Position numbers and translations under genes: made by a program. A DNA stretch of 64,000 bases from Eurosta solidaginis. Its lineage: Eukaryota > Arthropoda > Insecta > Diptera > Tephritidae. The DNA lies in contig NC_090320.1 in the NCBI RefSeq assembly GCF_040869045.1, forward strand, positions 119,917,112 through 119,981,111, read 5' to 3'. Within the stretch, counting starts at the first letter, position 1. Every line of letters begins with the position of its first letter. Shown here one piece after another: positions 1 through 9,985 of the stretch. Under the pieces are notes generated by a model. The model was given only the letters and a program-made list of their open reading frames with translations. It did not search any database and was not told the origin of the DNA.

Positions 1-500
1 ACAGACACAGTTAGTCTAAGTAACAGTTTGCAATCAGTTTTCAGAATTTTTGGTTACCCAAAAATAATAGTCACAGATAATGGACCAACATTCTCTTCGT
101 ATCAATTTGAACAAGTTGCAAAAAAATTATATATTAATTTAATAGAATCACCAGCATATCATTGTCAAAGTAATGAGTTAGATGAGCGCGGGGTTCCAAC
201 AATTAAAAAATTTTAGAAAAAAATTTTACCGACGGCAGTTTAAAATCTATATTAATTCAGGCTAAGCTCAATAAAATTCTAATGTGTTATAACAATACTC
301 TTGTACAACAACAAATAAAAGCCCAACTAGTCTTGTTTTTTCGTATGTACCTAGGACATTATTGAATTCCTTACAAAAAGAAAGTTAAATGTAATACAAA
401 AGAAAATAAGACGTTAATTTATAAAAAAGAAGATACATTAAAAAATTCTGAATTAAGCGAAAACACGATTAAAAGTATTTATTTTCAATTAAATTGAAAA
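1..500 (+). pseudogene. Ty3/gypsy integrase C-terminal fragment, unit copy 1
   Basis: The frame from 28 to 216 reads as an integrase catalytic core around its second aspartate (motif VTDNGPTF), followed by the stretch where NGQVER normally holds the catalytic glutamate. Here that part reads SNELDERG, so the motif is degenerate. Past the stop at 216 the tail continues in shifted frames to about 497 (recognisable YNNT). Only the last third of an integrase is present. It does not match the integrase of gypsy-A at 26224-27786, so it comes from a third family, or possibly from gypsy-B with the piece inverted. Non-functional. Confidence 0.7.
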
Positions 501-535
501 CTTAACTTAATTATTTTCACATTCTATATATTGTA

Positions 536-1182
536 TACAATACATTTGCGGCCTTACGCATCATGAACTTCTATGCGAATACATTTTAGTAATAGCATAA
601 TCATATTACAATATCATAAGACATAAATTACACTGCCCTCACACAGCGGTTAGCTAACATCAATGGAATGCCGAATATGAAACCCTTGTCAGTCACACAT
701 AACAAATTATGCTTATCGGCAATGTTAGTTTGTAACCAAAATATTTACATACAACCAATAATATGAATTAACCAAATATTCACATTTCACATGAATATCG
801 ATCTGCTGACTTTGCATACAAATCTACATGCATGCATAGTAATACAAATCTACATGTATGCATAGCAATACAAATCTACATGTATGCATAGTAGTAATAC
901 AAATCTACATGCATACATAGTAATACAAATCTACATGTATGCATAGCAATACAAATCTACATGTATGCATAGTAGTAATACAAATCTATATGTATGCATA
1001 GTAGTAATACAAATCTACATGTATGCATAGTAATACAAATGTACATATTTTTAGTTTGTTAGTATTAGGATATTTATAAATGTGTAGGTTAAGTAATTAG
1101 CTATAAAAGAGAAAGAATTTCTGTAATAAAGGCACTCTTGATTAGACTACCAAGGTCTCTACATTCTTCTTATTTTAACCTT
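536..1182 (+). mobile_element. gypsy-A type LTR (solo), unit copy 1
   Basis: About 650 bp, matching the 5' LTR (13343-18716, interrupted) and 3' LTR (31188-31837) of gypsy-A. It holds a minisatellite, a TATA-like TATAAAAG near 1102 and an AATAAA-like stretch near 1126. On the right it abuts the LINE endonuclease fragment, on the left the integrase tail. No target-site duplication flanks it, so the edges are approximate (within about 10 bp), set where copies diverge. It could be a solo LTR left by LTR-LTR recombination or the end of the element that supplied the integrase tail. Confidence 0.65.
817..1046. repeat. 28-29 bp minisatellite in the LTR
   Basis: Eight or so head-to-tail repeats of a unit built on TACAAATCTACATGTATGCA followed by TAG or TAGTAG. 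Some units carry GCATGCATAG instead of GTATGCATAG. Every copy of this LTR has the array (near 7270-7497, 13626-13728 continuing at 18449, and 31470-31692), with small differences in number and type of units. Confidence 0.9.
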
Positions 1183-1598
1183 TCAGCATGCATTTTGTAA
1201 AGTTCATGATTGCAATTCGGAGAGATGTAAGAGGCCACAATATAGAAGGATCTGGAAGAGTATTTCAGACAGACACATACCTGATCAAGTAGAGATTCGT
1301 CGTTATTAAGCGTAATTAAATTACTGCGATACTTTCGTTGAACAGCGATAAGAACGCCTCCGCCCCTGCGAGAGCCAGTTTTGGAAGGATCTCTGTCCTT
1401 GCGAAAGACATCGTATATGTCGAAAGATTCGTCATCAAAAAAGTCTGAATTTAGCCAAGTTTCGACTATAACAAAAATATCAAAGTCCATTTGCGCACTA
1501 AACGAGTTAACAATATCCGCTTTCGTTCTCAAACCGGATGCGTTTTGAAAATAAATTTTAAGATTAGAAGTGATAGTGGATGACGTAGGCAATTTCAA
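1170..1598 (-). pseudogene. LINE endonuclease fragment (CR1/Jockey-type), unit copy 1
   Basis: A 142-codon frame on the minus strand reads as the N-terminal part of an APE-type endonuclease of a non-LTR retrotransposon. Visible are the LKIYFQNASGLRTK start, the ETWLN motif with the catalytic glutamate, the FRKDR stretch and the RRGGGVLIAV strand. It stops after NCNHELYKM, before the histidine and aspartate motifs of the C-terminal half, because the LTR begins there; the last four codons lie in LTR sequence. It is a different LINE from the plus-strand RT piece beside it. Confidence 0.75.
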
Positions 1599-1900
1599 AA
1601 CAAATTTGCAACTAGCCTGTCATCAGCATGGCTTTAGAAACCTTCATAGCACTACCACCGCGCTAAATGCCATTAGCACCCAGATAAATCGCGGTTTAAA
1701 TCAAACCCCCCACCGAAAATCGAGAGCCGTAATAAAATCCCTAAATCTCTTGCGGCAGTACTTGGGGAAAAGATGCAGAAATGCTCATTACCACTTAGAA
1801 AGCAATTGGCCAGCCGATTGCATGCTACGCGTCCCCGATATGGTCGCCAAGCCTAAAGACTGCTCACTGAAAGAAGCTACAGGCCTGACAAAATACTACC
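1592..1900 (+). pseudogene. Jockey RT internal fragment (309 bp), unit copy 1
   Basis: Matches, base for base over long stretches, positions 40934-41242 of the Jockey LINE further right. The protein reads CHQHGFR then STTTALNAI, the finger/palm entry of a Jockey reverse transcriptase, and jumps across the same internal deletion that the LINE at 41060-41100 carries. The piece has neither LINE end and no poly-A tail, so it did not arrive by ordinary LINE insertion. Confidence 0.8.
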
Positions 1901-2640
1901 GAGTTTTTCTTTAGCATAAGAAGGCATTTGTTTTACTAAAATTGATTTAGGCTCTTCTATGCGTTTTGAATCGATAGATGTATCATTTATACGATAGACA
2001 TTGAAATTTTGTATGTCTTCAGTTTGAATATTAAAATCTTTTACATACTTTACTTCATCTGTGGTGTTTATAACTTTAATAATTGGATTATTTGTATCAA
2101 TGATACATTTGGCTGTAAAAAGACCGTAGCAAAGTTCATGCGAATCTACAAAAATTGGTTTTGTAGAACTTTTCAAATTAAAAACACGAAAAACTTCGCA
2201 TCTTGGTGGAATTACAAGAGTATTTATTGAAGTGCTATGCAAAATTGAAATATTTTCTTTTTCTGTCCCTTGTCCGAATGTAATGGTGCCATTAGCATAA
2301 TTGATTATGCATTTGTTCGTTTTTGGAAAGCCTTTCCTTATTATACTGTCCGAAAGAATATTAAAGTTGTCATTGACAACGTGAAGAGTTAGAGGAGAAA
2401 ATGTATTTGATGCTATTATATTTGTATTAACTATGCCTAGTGTCGTTACTGTGTCTGCTGTTACGCCTGTTATATTTATTACGTTACTGTTATCTACTAT
2501 TGCATCACTTGCCAATATGGAAATTTTTATTAGTGAAATGTCTGCTTGTGAGTCTACTAGAAAAGAACATATTTTATGAGAATCGCTACAAGCGACTTCG
2601 ACGAAATCGGAAAAATTTAAATTTAGACAATCTATTGATT
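1901..2640 (-). pseudogene. gypsy-B protease/linker, unit copy 1
   Basis: The minus-strand frame 2515-1877 plus an upstream piece reads as a retroviral-type aspartic protease followed by the protease-RT linker of a Ty3/gypsy element. The active-site segment in all copies is VDSQADISLIK, where the usual motif is D-T/S-G-A; the flap-end motif is seen as GKGF/GKDF. It stops at the point where an RT domain should start, because the Jockey piece begins. The last codons of the 1877 frame lie inside the Jockey piece. Confidence 0.7.
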
Positions 2641-2649
2641 TAGAAGTAT

Positions 2650-3538
2650 TTAATCGAATTGCTCCTGCGCCCTCAGTGTTCGCGCCTGAGGGGCTTCGGC
2701 GTTTAAAGAACGAACATTGGCCGAATTTCTATTATTCGAACGCTGACTATTTGAAATTCTATTGTTTGTTGATCGATTGCTATTGCCATTACTGTTATTG
2801 TTGTGATTGTTAGGGTTATTGTTGCCTCCATTGTAACTAGTATTGCGAGAATTGGTATTATTATTTCCATTGTATCTAAAATTGTTATTATTATTATACC
2901 TGACCTCTAATGTTTCCACTGAAACTAGATCTTATCGGTCGTGACCGAAATGCTAAAACTTGACGCTCTTTTATCTCCTGTTCGCGTTCCATTATCATCT
3001 TTGCTACTACGTCTTTAGAATCTTTGAAAGTAGTTAAAGCAAGTATAGACTTTACCATGTCTGAGCGACTATTCAACCTACAAACGTTAATTGTTTGCTC
3101 AACCGCCATTTCACGAACTTCTGCCTGCGTCATGCCCTCGATTATCAGAGAGCGCTCTAGCGAATCTGAAAGTTCTTCGTCTTGTTTTGAAATTTCTATG
3201 AAATTCCTGTTGTTTACTCTCAAAGCCGCAATTTTGCCCGCGACAAATTTCGAGTTGTCTGGCATAATCTTATTACGTAACGCATCTTTAATTTTGCTAA
3301 TTGAATCTATCTGTGTTGGTAGGATTTAGGCGCTTTACTTTCGAGTTTTGACTTTAGAAATGCAATAAATGTAGGAGTTAGAGCTGCATCGGTTACTGCT
3401 TCTATAAATTCGATTTTATCGATAAATGATTCAAGTGATAGTAAATGATTCAAGTGATAGTGGATCACCACTGCAATTTTCTCGCATCATTTGGGCACAC
3501 GAAGTAATGAATGATTTCTTTTGATCTGTTGTTGCCAT
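2650..3538 (-). pseudogene. gypsy-B gag, unit copy 1 (frameshifted)
   Basis: Minus-strand gag of a 412/mdg1-like gypsy element. The start codon at 3538 is inferred from copies 2 and 4. It has a helical capsid-like body (ESFIDKIE; SLIIEGMTQAEV; MIMEREQEVKERQ) and a C-terminal tail of Asn/Ser/Arg repeats with no zinc knuckle, as in that group. This copy is broken near 3330 (a 4-bp loss against copy 2) and has a short tandem duplication near 3437-3458. The capsid and Asn-rich parts lie in different frames (3265-2894 and 2919-2650). Confidence 0.75.
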
Positions 3539-5816
3539 TATGGAATGCGTAAGGTTTAGATCGGAAGTAAGATTTAAATCGGAAGTAGAGGTTATTTGGA
3601 AGCTGAATTATCAAAACCGAAAAAGTCTCCGGATAAGGAGTGGACCAACTGTGGTATTAGCAAATGTTGACGAATTGTCGGAATCTGACATGAAAGGAAA
3701 ATGCGATGAGAAAAAAATTTTAAATTGAACAGCACAGGCTAATGCGCGAAGCAAAATATGGGTCGCGGAAAGCGAAAATATAAAATGGCTCTAAACTTGA
3801 AGGATTATATAGAAGTTACCGTTAAAATTAAGGTTACGTAATACGCTGGAAAAATAAAATTTGAAAAATACGAGGTTACTATGAGCTTACCAAATTTATG
3901 TATATTTAAAAAAAAATTTTATGATCGGTTTTACAATTTCAAATATTGTTATAATGCGGACGCAGTGCGTTTAATCAAAGTTCTACAGTTGTGGTTTTAT
4001 CACGAACGCACCGCTTTTATGCATAATCTCAAGTTGTTGAAGTTGTTGTTGTATTACGGACGCACCGCTTTTAAGTAAAATTTATCAAATTGTTTCTGTA
4101 TTACGGACGCACCGCTTTTAAATCAAATTTATCATATTGCTGTTTGTTTTTTTTGTATTACGGACGCAACGCTTTTAAATCAAAGTTATCAAATAGTATA
4201 ACGGACGCACCGTGTTATTTAAAAAAAAATTTCACATTTATGTTGACAAAACAAATTGCTACGCTTGAAAACGTACATACGTATATGGGGTAGTTGGGCA
4301 AAAACCAAAAAAAATGTTTTTTCAGACAACGAAAATTTTACAAAGTTATGCTTTTGTGAAAGTTTACAATGATTAGAATTTTTTTTTTAATTGTGTTTAG
4401 AATCAACGAAGTGAAATTTTTACATATTTTTGAAGTTGTGATTAGAAAGAGTTGAACTGTACCGAATGGGAAAAAGTATAAAGAAATCATTTATTTGACT
4501 AAATGTTTTAAATTGAAAATTTTAAATATGTTTTTGTCCAACTATGTCCCATATTATTGTTAAATAAATTCATAGCAAATTTTATAAATGTATATTTTTA
4601 TTTTCGTGTTTTGTAATGTTTTAATAATTTTGTTGGATAATAGTGATTGAAACTACGAAGCTACATATAGATAATGTTACAGCGTGATATCAAGAATAAA
4701 GATTTAAAAACTGCAATGTCTTTTAAAGAATAAGTAAGATTAAGAGATTTTTAATTTTTAAAGTTGAAGAGATTTGTAATTGTCTACATGTAACATGTTG
4801 TGTGCACAGTGTGCGCCATACCCATACTTGAACTGCCGAATTTTTGTGATGCCTAATGTTCTGAATGCTGAATAATAACCTCCTTTGCTGCTATTCGTTG
4901 CCGGTCTGCTAATAATTTGCCTTTGCCGGCGTTCTGCTGCTGCTGATAGTCGCTGCTGCGTTGCTCATGGCTTGCATATAAAGATGTTGCTGTTGGTTTT
5001 CGGCGTTATATATTTATATAGCTGTAGTTGAAAGTGTTATGTATTTATATAGCTGTAGTTTTAAGCGTTATGTATTTATATAGCTGTAGTTTTATGCGTT
5101 ATGTTATATTTTAAGGTACAGTGTTCCTTTTGTAGTATTAGTTTTTCTATTATTTCGTATTGATTAATTTCGCAAAGATTATTTCCGTATTAAATTGGTT
5201 GATTATCTCCGTTTTTATCAATTGTAAAAATTATTTCCGTTTTGTAACTTACCTCCATTTGTATTAATATTGTAGGTTTTTCCTTTTTAGTAGTATTTGA
5301 TTATCTCTGTTTTTAGTAGTTTTACGTATTATTGTTTGCACTACTGTACCGTATGCAAAAAAATTTGTTTTTAAGTAGAAATGTTTGTAGTTAAATTCAT
5401 TTTTGCCTTTTTCAGCACACTCATTTTTTTTGTAAATTTTGAAATTTTTATAATTTTTTTTTATAGTTCTTCACATTTTTATTTTTTTTTTGGTAGGGTG
5501 CTTTCTTAAGGTTTTTGAATTTTTTTTGTATGGTTTTTTAAATCATTTTAGATTTTTTTTTCATTTTTTTTTGGTTTTTAAATTTTTATAAATTTTTGTT
5601 GTAATTTTTTTTTTTCATTTTTATAATTTTTGAAGGAATTTTAAATTTTTACGTTTTTGAACGCTTTTTAAATTTTTAAATTTTTGAAAGAATTTGAAAT
5701 TTTTACATTTATTGAAACGGTATTTGCTTGCAGCTTCGGCATATATAAATTATTTACACGTTTTATATAACATGTTAATTTCGCACTTTTTCATATGTGT
5801 GGCCGTCATTTTGCGG
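3539..5816 (-). other. gypsy-B 5' leader with two tandem-repeat blocks, unit copy 1
   Basis: About 2.3 kb upstream of gag with no credible coding frame. It holds (i) five to six imperfect copies of a 45-55 bp repeat around GGACGCACCGCTTTTAA (3949-4215), (ii) four copies of a 29-bp repeat around TATTTATATAGCTGTAGTTT (5005-5105) and (iii) a very T-rich stretch (5400-5740). A long repeat-rich leader suits a 412-like element. Small plus-strand frames here are chance readings. Confidence 0.7.
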
Positions 5817-6118
5817 CTCGACCCACGGTCGCCATCTAATATATTACCACGTTGCTCCATGTTCTGTTGCTGATCTCCACGTATATTGTTGGTATCTGAT
5901 CCAATGAGTATCCGCAGCCTAGAAGTGTTCACGTGTTATCAAATCTCCAATCAAAACGATATATGGATAAGGTGCATTGAGCTTACATACTCAATAGTAC
6001 AAATGTAATTTATTCAACACTAAACTTGTATAGTTTTATACAATTGTTGATTGTACAACTGTATATAATGGTAATTTATTATATAAGTATACTTAGTCTT
6101 CACTAATAAAAATTGTAC
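5817..6118 (-). mobile_element. gypsy-B primer binding site and LTR-like region, unit copy 1
   Basis: On the minus strand TGGCGACCGTGGGT (5834-5821) looks like a gypsy-type primer binding site; I recall a similar TGGCGACCGTGA sequence in 412-like elements. Going up the minus strand (rightwards), the region to about 6118 has a TATA-like stretch and an AATAAATT, as an LTR should, and would start at TGTACAATTTTTATTAG. Edges are inferred; no second LTR of gypsy-B is available in the unit. Confidence 0.45.
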
Positions 6119-6290
6119 AACTTAATATGGACACCGAAGCTGAATATTCGGTTACTTTACTTTTTTAGATGTGTGTCTCTTGGCAAGCGCGTAACTTTAA
6201 TGAATCCAATCCTAATTTTCGCTATGCCGTTATGGCATTCCATTCGGAATGACGGCATTGCCAGCCCACTATCGATATTGCATTCTTTTA
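6119..6290 (+). other. Short unassigned segment between gypsy-B LTR and integrase tail
   Basis: Links the minus-strand gypsy-B LTR region to the plus-strand integrase tail. The same segment is at 12581-12750 and 38234-38405. It includes an imperfect inverted repeat around CATTCCGAATGACGGCATTG. No gene recognised. Confidence 0.5.
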
Positions 6291-6960
6291 ATATGCGTTG
6301 CCATATCGTTAGTGGTGCTATTACAATAGTTGTCAAATACCTGTCAAAGACAGACACAGTTAGTCTAAGTAACAGTTTGCAATCAGTTTTCAGAATTTTT
6401 GGTTACCAAAAATAATAGTCACAGATAATGGACCAACATTCTCTTCATATCAATTTGAACAAGTTGAAAAAAAAATATATATTAATTTAGTAAAATCACC
6501 AGCATATCATTGTCAAAGTAATGAGTTAGATGAGCGCGGGTTTCCAACAATTAAAAATATTAAAAAAAAAATTTTACCGACGGCAGTTTAAAATCTCTAT
6601 TAATTCAGGCTAAGCTCGATAAAATTTTAATGTGTTATAACAATACACTTGTACAACAACAAATAAAAGCCCAACTAGTCTTGTTTTTTCGTATGCACCT
6701 AGGACATTATTGAATTCCTTACAAAAAGAAATTTTAATGTGTTATAACAATACACTTGTACAACAACAAATAAAAGCCCAACTAGTCTTGTTTTTTCGTA
6801 TGTACCTAGGACATTATTGAATTCCTTACAAAAAGAAAGTTAAATTTAATACAAAAGAAAATAAGACGTTTATTTATAAAAAAGAAAATACATTAAAAAA
6901 TTCTGAATTAAGCGAAAACACGATTAAAAGTATTTATTTTCAGTTAAATTGAAAACTTAA
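6290..6960 (+). pseudogene. Integrase C-terminal fragment, unit copy 2
   Basis: Same integrase tail as at 1-500. One base is missing before the VTDNGPTF motif (near 6409), which breaks the frame earlier than in copy 1; copy 4 (38518) lacks the same base. A 105-bp stretch running from the YNNT region to the KKE region is duplicated head to tail (6631-6735 and 6736-6837). Confidence 0.65.
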
Positions 6961-6988
6961 CTTAATTTTTTCACATTCTATATATTGT

Positions 6989-7639
6989 ATACAATACATT
7001 TGCGGCCTTACGCATCATGAACTTCTATGCCAATACATTTTAGTAATAGCATAATCATATTACAATATCATAAGACATAAATTACATTGACCTCACACAG
7101 CGGTTAGCTAACATCAATGGAATGCCGAATATGAAACCCTTGTCAGTTCACACATAACAAATTATGCTTATCGGCAATGTTAGTTTGTCACCAAAATATT
7201 TACATACAACCAATAATATGAATTAACCAAATATTCACATTTCACATGAATATCGATCTGCTGACTTTGCATACAAATCTACAGGCATGCATAGTAATAC
7301 AAATCTACATGTATGCATAGCAATACAAATCTACATATATGCATAGTAGTAATACAAATCTACATGCATGCAAAGAAATAAAAATCTACATGTATGCATA
7401 GCAATACAAATCTTCATGTATGCATAGTAGTAATACAAATCTATATGTATGCATAGTAGTAATACAAATCTACATGTATGCATAGTAATACAAATGTACA
7501 TATTTTTAGTTTGCTAGTATTAGGATATTTATAAATGTGTAGGTTAAGTAATTAGCTATAAAAGAGAAAGAATTTCTGTAATAAAGGCACTCTTGATTAG
7601 ACTACCAAGGTCTCTACATTCTTCTTATTTTAACCTTTT
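6989..7639 (+). mobile_element. gypsy-A type LTR (solo), unit copy 2
   Basis: Counterpart of 536-1182, with the same flanks: integrase tail on the left, LINE endonuclease on the right. The minisatellite lies at about 7270-7497. No gypsy-A internal sequence is attached. Confidence 0.65.
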
Positions 7640-8040
7640 AGCATGCATTTTGTAAAGTTCATGATTACAATTCGGAGAGATGTAAGAGGCCACAATATAG
7701 AGGGATCTGGAAGAGTCTTTCAGACAGACACATAACTGATCAAGTAGAGAGTCGTCGTTATCAAGCGTAATTAAATTACTGCGATACTTTCGTTGAACAG
7801 CGATAAGAACGCCTCCGCCCCTGCGAGAGCCAATTTTGGAAGGATCTCTGTCCTTGCGAAAGACATCGTATATGTAGAGGTCGAAAAATTTGTCATCAAA
7901 AAAGTCTGAATTTAGCCAAGTTTCGACTATAACAAAAATATCAAAGTCCATTTGCGCACTAAACGAGTTAACAATATCCGCTTTCGTTCTCAAACGGATG
8001 CGTTTTGAAAATAAATTTTAAGATTAGAAGTGATAGTGGA
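7625..8040 (-). pseudogene. LINE endonuclease fragment, unit copy 2
   Basis: Same endonuclease fragment as at 1170-1598, with ETWLN and RRGGGVLIAV visible. One base is lost near 7995, so the open frame starts at RTKADIV rather than at the usual start. It has the extra LYI residues also present in copy 4 and absent from copy 1. Confidence 0.7.
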
Positions 8041-8051
8041 TGACGTAGGCA

Positions 8052-8356
8052 ATTTCAAAGCAAATTTGCAACTAGCCTGTCATCAGCATGGCTTTAGAAA
8101 CCTTCATAGCACTACCACCGCGCTAAATGCCATTAGCATCCAGATAAATCGCGGTTTAAATCAAACCCCCCACCGAAAAACGAGAGCCGTAATAAAATCC
8201 CCAAATCTCTTGCGGCAGTACTTGAGGAAAAGATGCAGAAATGCTCATTACCACTTATAAATTGGCCAGCCGATTGCATGCTACGCGTCCCCGATATGGT
8301 CGCTAAGCCTAAAGACTGCTCACTGAAAGAAGCTGCAGGCCTGACAAAATACTACC
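8052..8356 (+). pseudogene. Jockey RT internal fragment, unit copy 2
   Basis: Same Jockey RT piece as at 1592-1900, with a 4-bp deletion near 8260. Same junctions on both sides. Confidence 0.75.
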
Positions 8357-9110
8357 GAGTTTTTCTTTAGCATAAGAAGGCATTTGTTTTACTAAAATTG
8401 ATTTAAGCTCTTCTATGCGTTTTGAATCGATAGATGTATCATTTACATAGACATTGAAATTTACGATAGACATTGAAATTTTGTATGTCTTCAGTTTGAA
8501 TATTAAAATCTTTTACATACTTTACTTCATCTGTGGTGTTTATAACTTTAATAATTGGATTATTTGTATCAATTATACATTTGGCTGTAAAAAGACCGTT
8601 GCAAAGTTCATGCGAATCTACAAAAACTGGTTTTGTAGAACTTTTCAAATTAAAAACACGAAAAACTTCGCATCTTTGTGGAATTACAAGACTATTTGTT
8701 GAAGTGCTATGCAAAATTGAAATATTTACTTTTTCTGTCCCTTGTACGAAAGTAATGGTGTCATTAGCATAATTGATTATTCATTTGTTCGTTTTTAGAA
8801 AGTCTTTCCCTATTATACTGTCCGAAAGAATATAAAAGTTGTCATTGACAACGTGAAGAGTCAGAGGAAAAAATGTATTTGATGCTATTATATTTGTATT
8901 AACTATGCCTAGTGTCGTTACTGTGTCTTCTGTTACGCCTGTTATATTTATTACGTTACTGTTATCTACTATTGCATCGCTTGCAAATATGGAAATTTTT
9001 ATTAGTGAAATGTCTGCTTGTGAGTCTACTAGAAAGAACATATTTCATGAGAATCGCTACAAGCGACTTCGATGAAATCGGAAAAATTTAAATTTAGACA
9101 ATATATTGTT
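8357..9110 (-). pseudogene. gypsy-B protease/linker, unit copy 2
   Basis: Minus-strand protease and linker, split between frames 9041-8781 and 8714-8439. It keeps VDSQADISLIK and the GKDF motif. A stop and a short duplication of the CATTGAAATTT segment (8450-8480) show decay. Confidence 0.7.
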
Positions 9111-9119
9111 TAGAAGTGT

Positions 9120-9985
9120 TTAATCGAATTGCTCCTGCTCCCTCAGTGTTCGCGCCTGAGGGGCTTCGGCGTTTAAAGAACGAACATTGGCCGAATTTCT
9201 ATTATTCGAACGCTGACTATTTGAAATTCTATTGTTTGTTGATCGATTGCTATTGCCATTACTGTTATTGTTAGGTTTATTGTTGCCTCCATTGTAACTA
9301 GTATCTATTGCGAGAATTGGTATTATTATTTCCATTGTATCTAAAATTGTTATTATTATTATACCTGACGTCTAATGTTTCCACTGAAACTAGATCTTAT
9401 CGTTCGTGACCGAAATGCTAAAACTTGACGCTCTTTTACCTCCTGTTCGCGTTCCATTATCATCTTTGCTACTACGTCTTTAGAATCTTTGAAAGTAGTT
9501 GAAGCAAGTATAGACTTTACCATGTCTGAGCGACTATTCAACCTACAAACGTTAATTGTTTGCTCAACCGCCATTTGATGAACTTCTGCCTGCGTCATGC
9601 CCTCGATTATCAGAGAGCGCTCTAGCGAATCTGAAAGTTCTTCGTGTTGTTTTGAAATTTCTATGAAATTGTTGTTGTTTACTCTCAAAGCCGCAATTTT
9701 GCCCGCGACAAATTTTGAGTTGTATGGCATAATCTTATTACGTAACGCATCTTTAATTTTGCTAATTGAATCTATCTGTGTTGGTAGGATTTCGCGCGCT
9801 TTACTTTCGAGTTTTGACTTTAGAAATGCAATAAATGTAGGAGTTAGAGCTGCATCGGTTACTACTTCTATAACTTCGATTTTATCGATAAATGATTCAA
9901 GTGATAGTGAATCACCACTGTAATTTTCTCGCATCATTTGGGCACACGAAGTAATGAATGATTTCTTTTGATCTGTTGTTACCAT
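9120..9985 (-). CDS. gypsy-B gag, unit copy 2
   Basis: The capsid part is open for 208 codons from the ATG at 9985 to 9359. The Asn/Ser/Arg-rich tail then reads on in another frame to 9120. No CCHC knuckle is present; basic Asn/Arg repeats probably take over RNA binding, as in 412-like gags. Copies 2 and 4 are the best-kept gags of this family in the window. The start is supported by the same MVTTDQKKSF / MATTDQKKSF opening in copies 2 and 4. Confidence 0.7.

Larger units (their letters stand above)
1..6350. repeat. Tandem mosaic unit, copy 1
   Basis: First visible copy of a repeating block of about 6.35 kb. The same order of pieces, at nearly the same spacing, returns from 6351 and 12811, and its last part again up to 38998. 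Each piece belongs to a different transposable element: integrase tail (+), LTR, LINE endonuclease (-), Jockey RT fragment (+), and gypsy-B protease, gag, leader and LTR (-). The junctions between pieces are the same in every copy, so the mosaic formed once and was then multiplied, most simply by unequal exchange. The window starts inside the unit, so its true start is unknown. Confidence 0.85.

Noticed and set aside
817..1046. Regular 28-29 bp repeats looking like a CRISPR array
   Set aside because: The repeats are head to tail with no unique spacers, lie in an LTR and occur in a eukaryotic setting. It is a minisatellite.
3881..4293. Plus-strand frames in the gypsy-B leader repeats
   Set aside because: They come from in-phase tandem repeats, lie antisense to gag and are not kept open in all unit copies.
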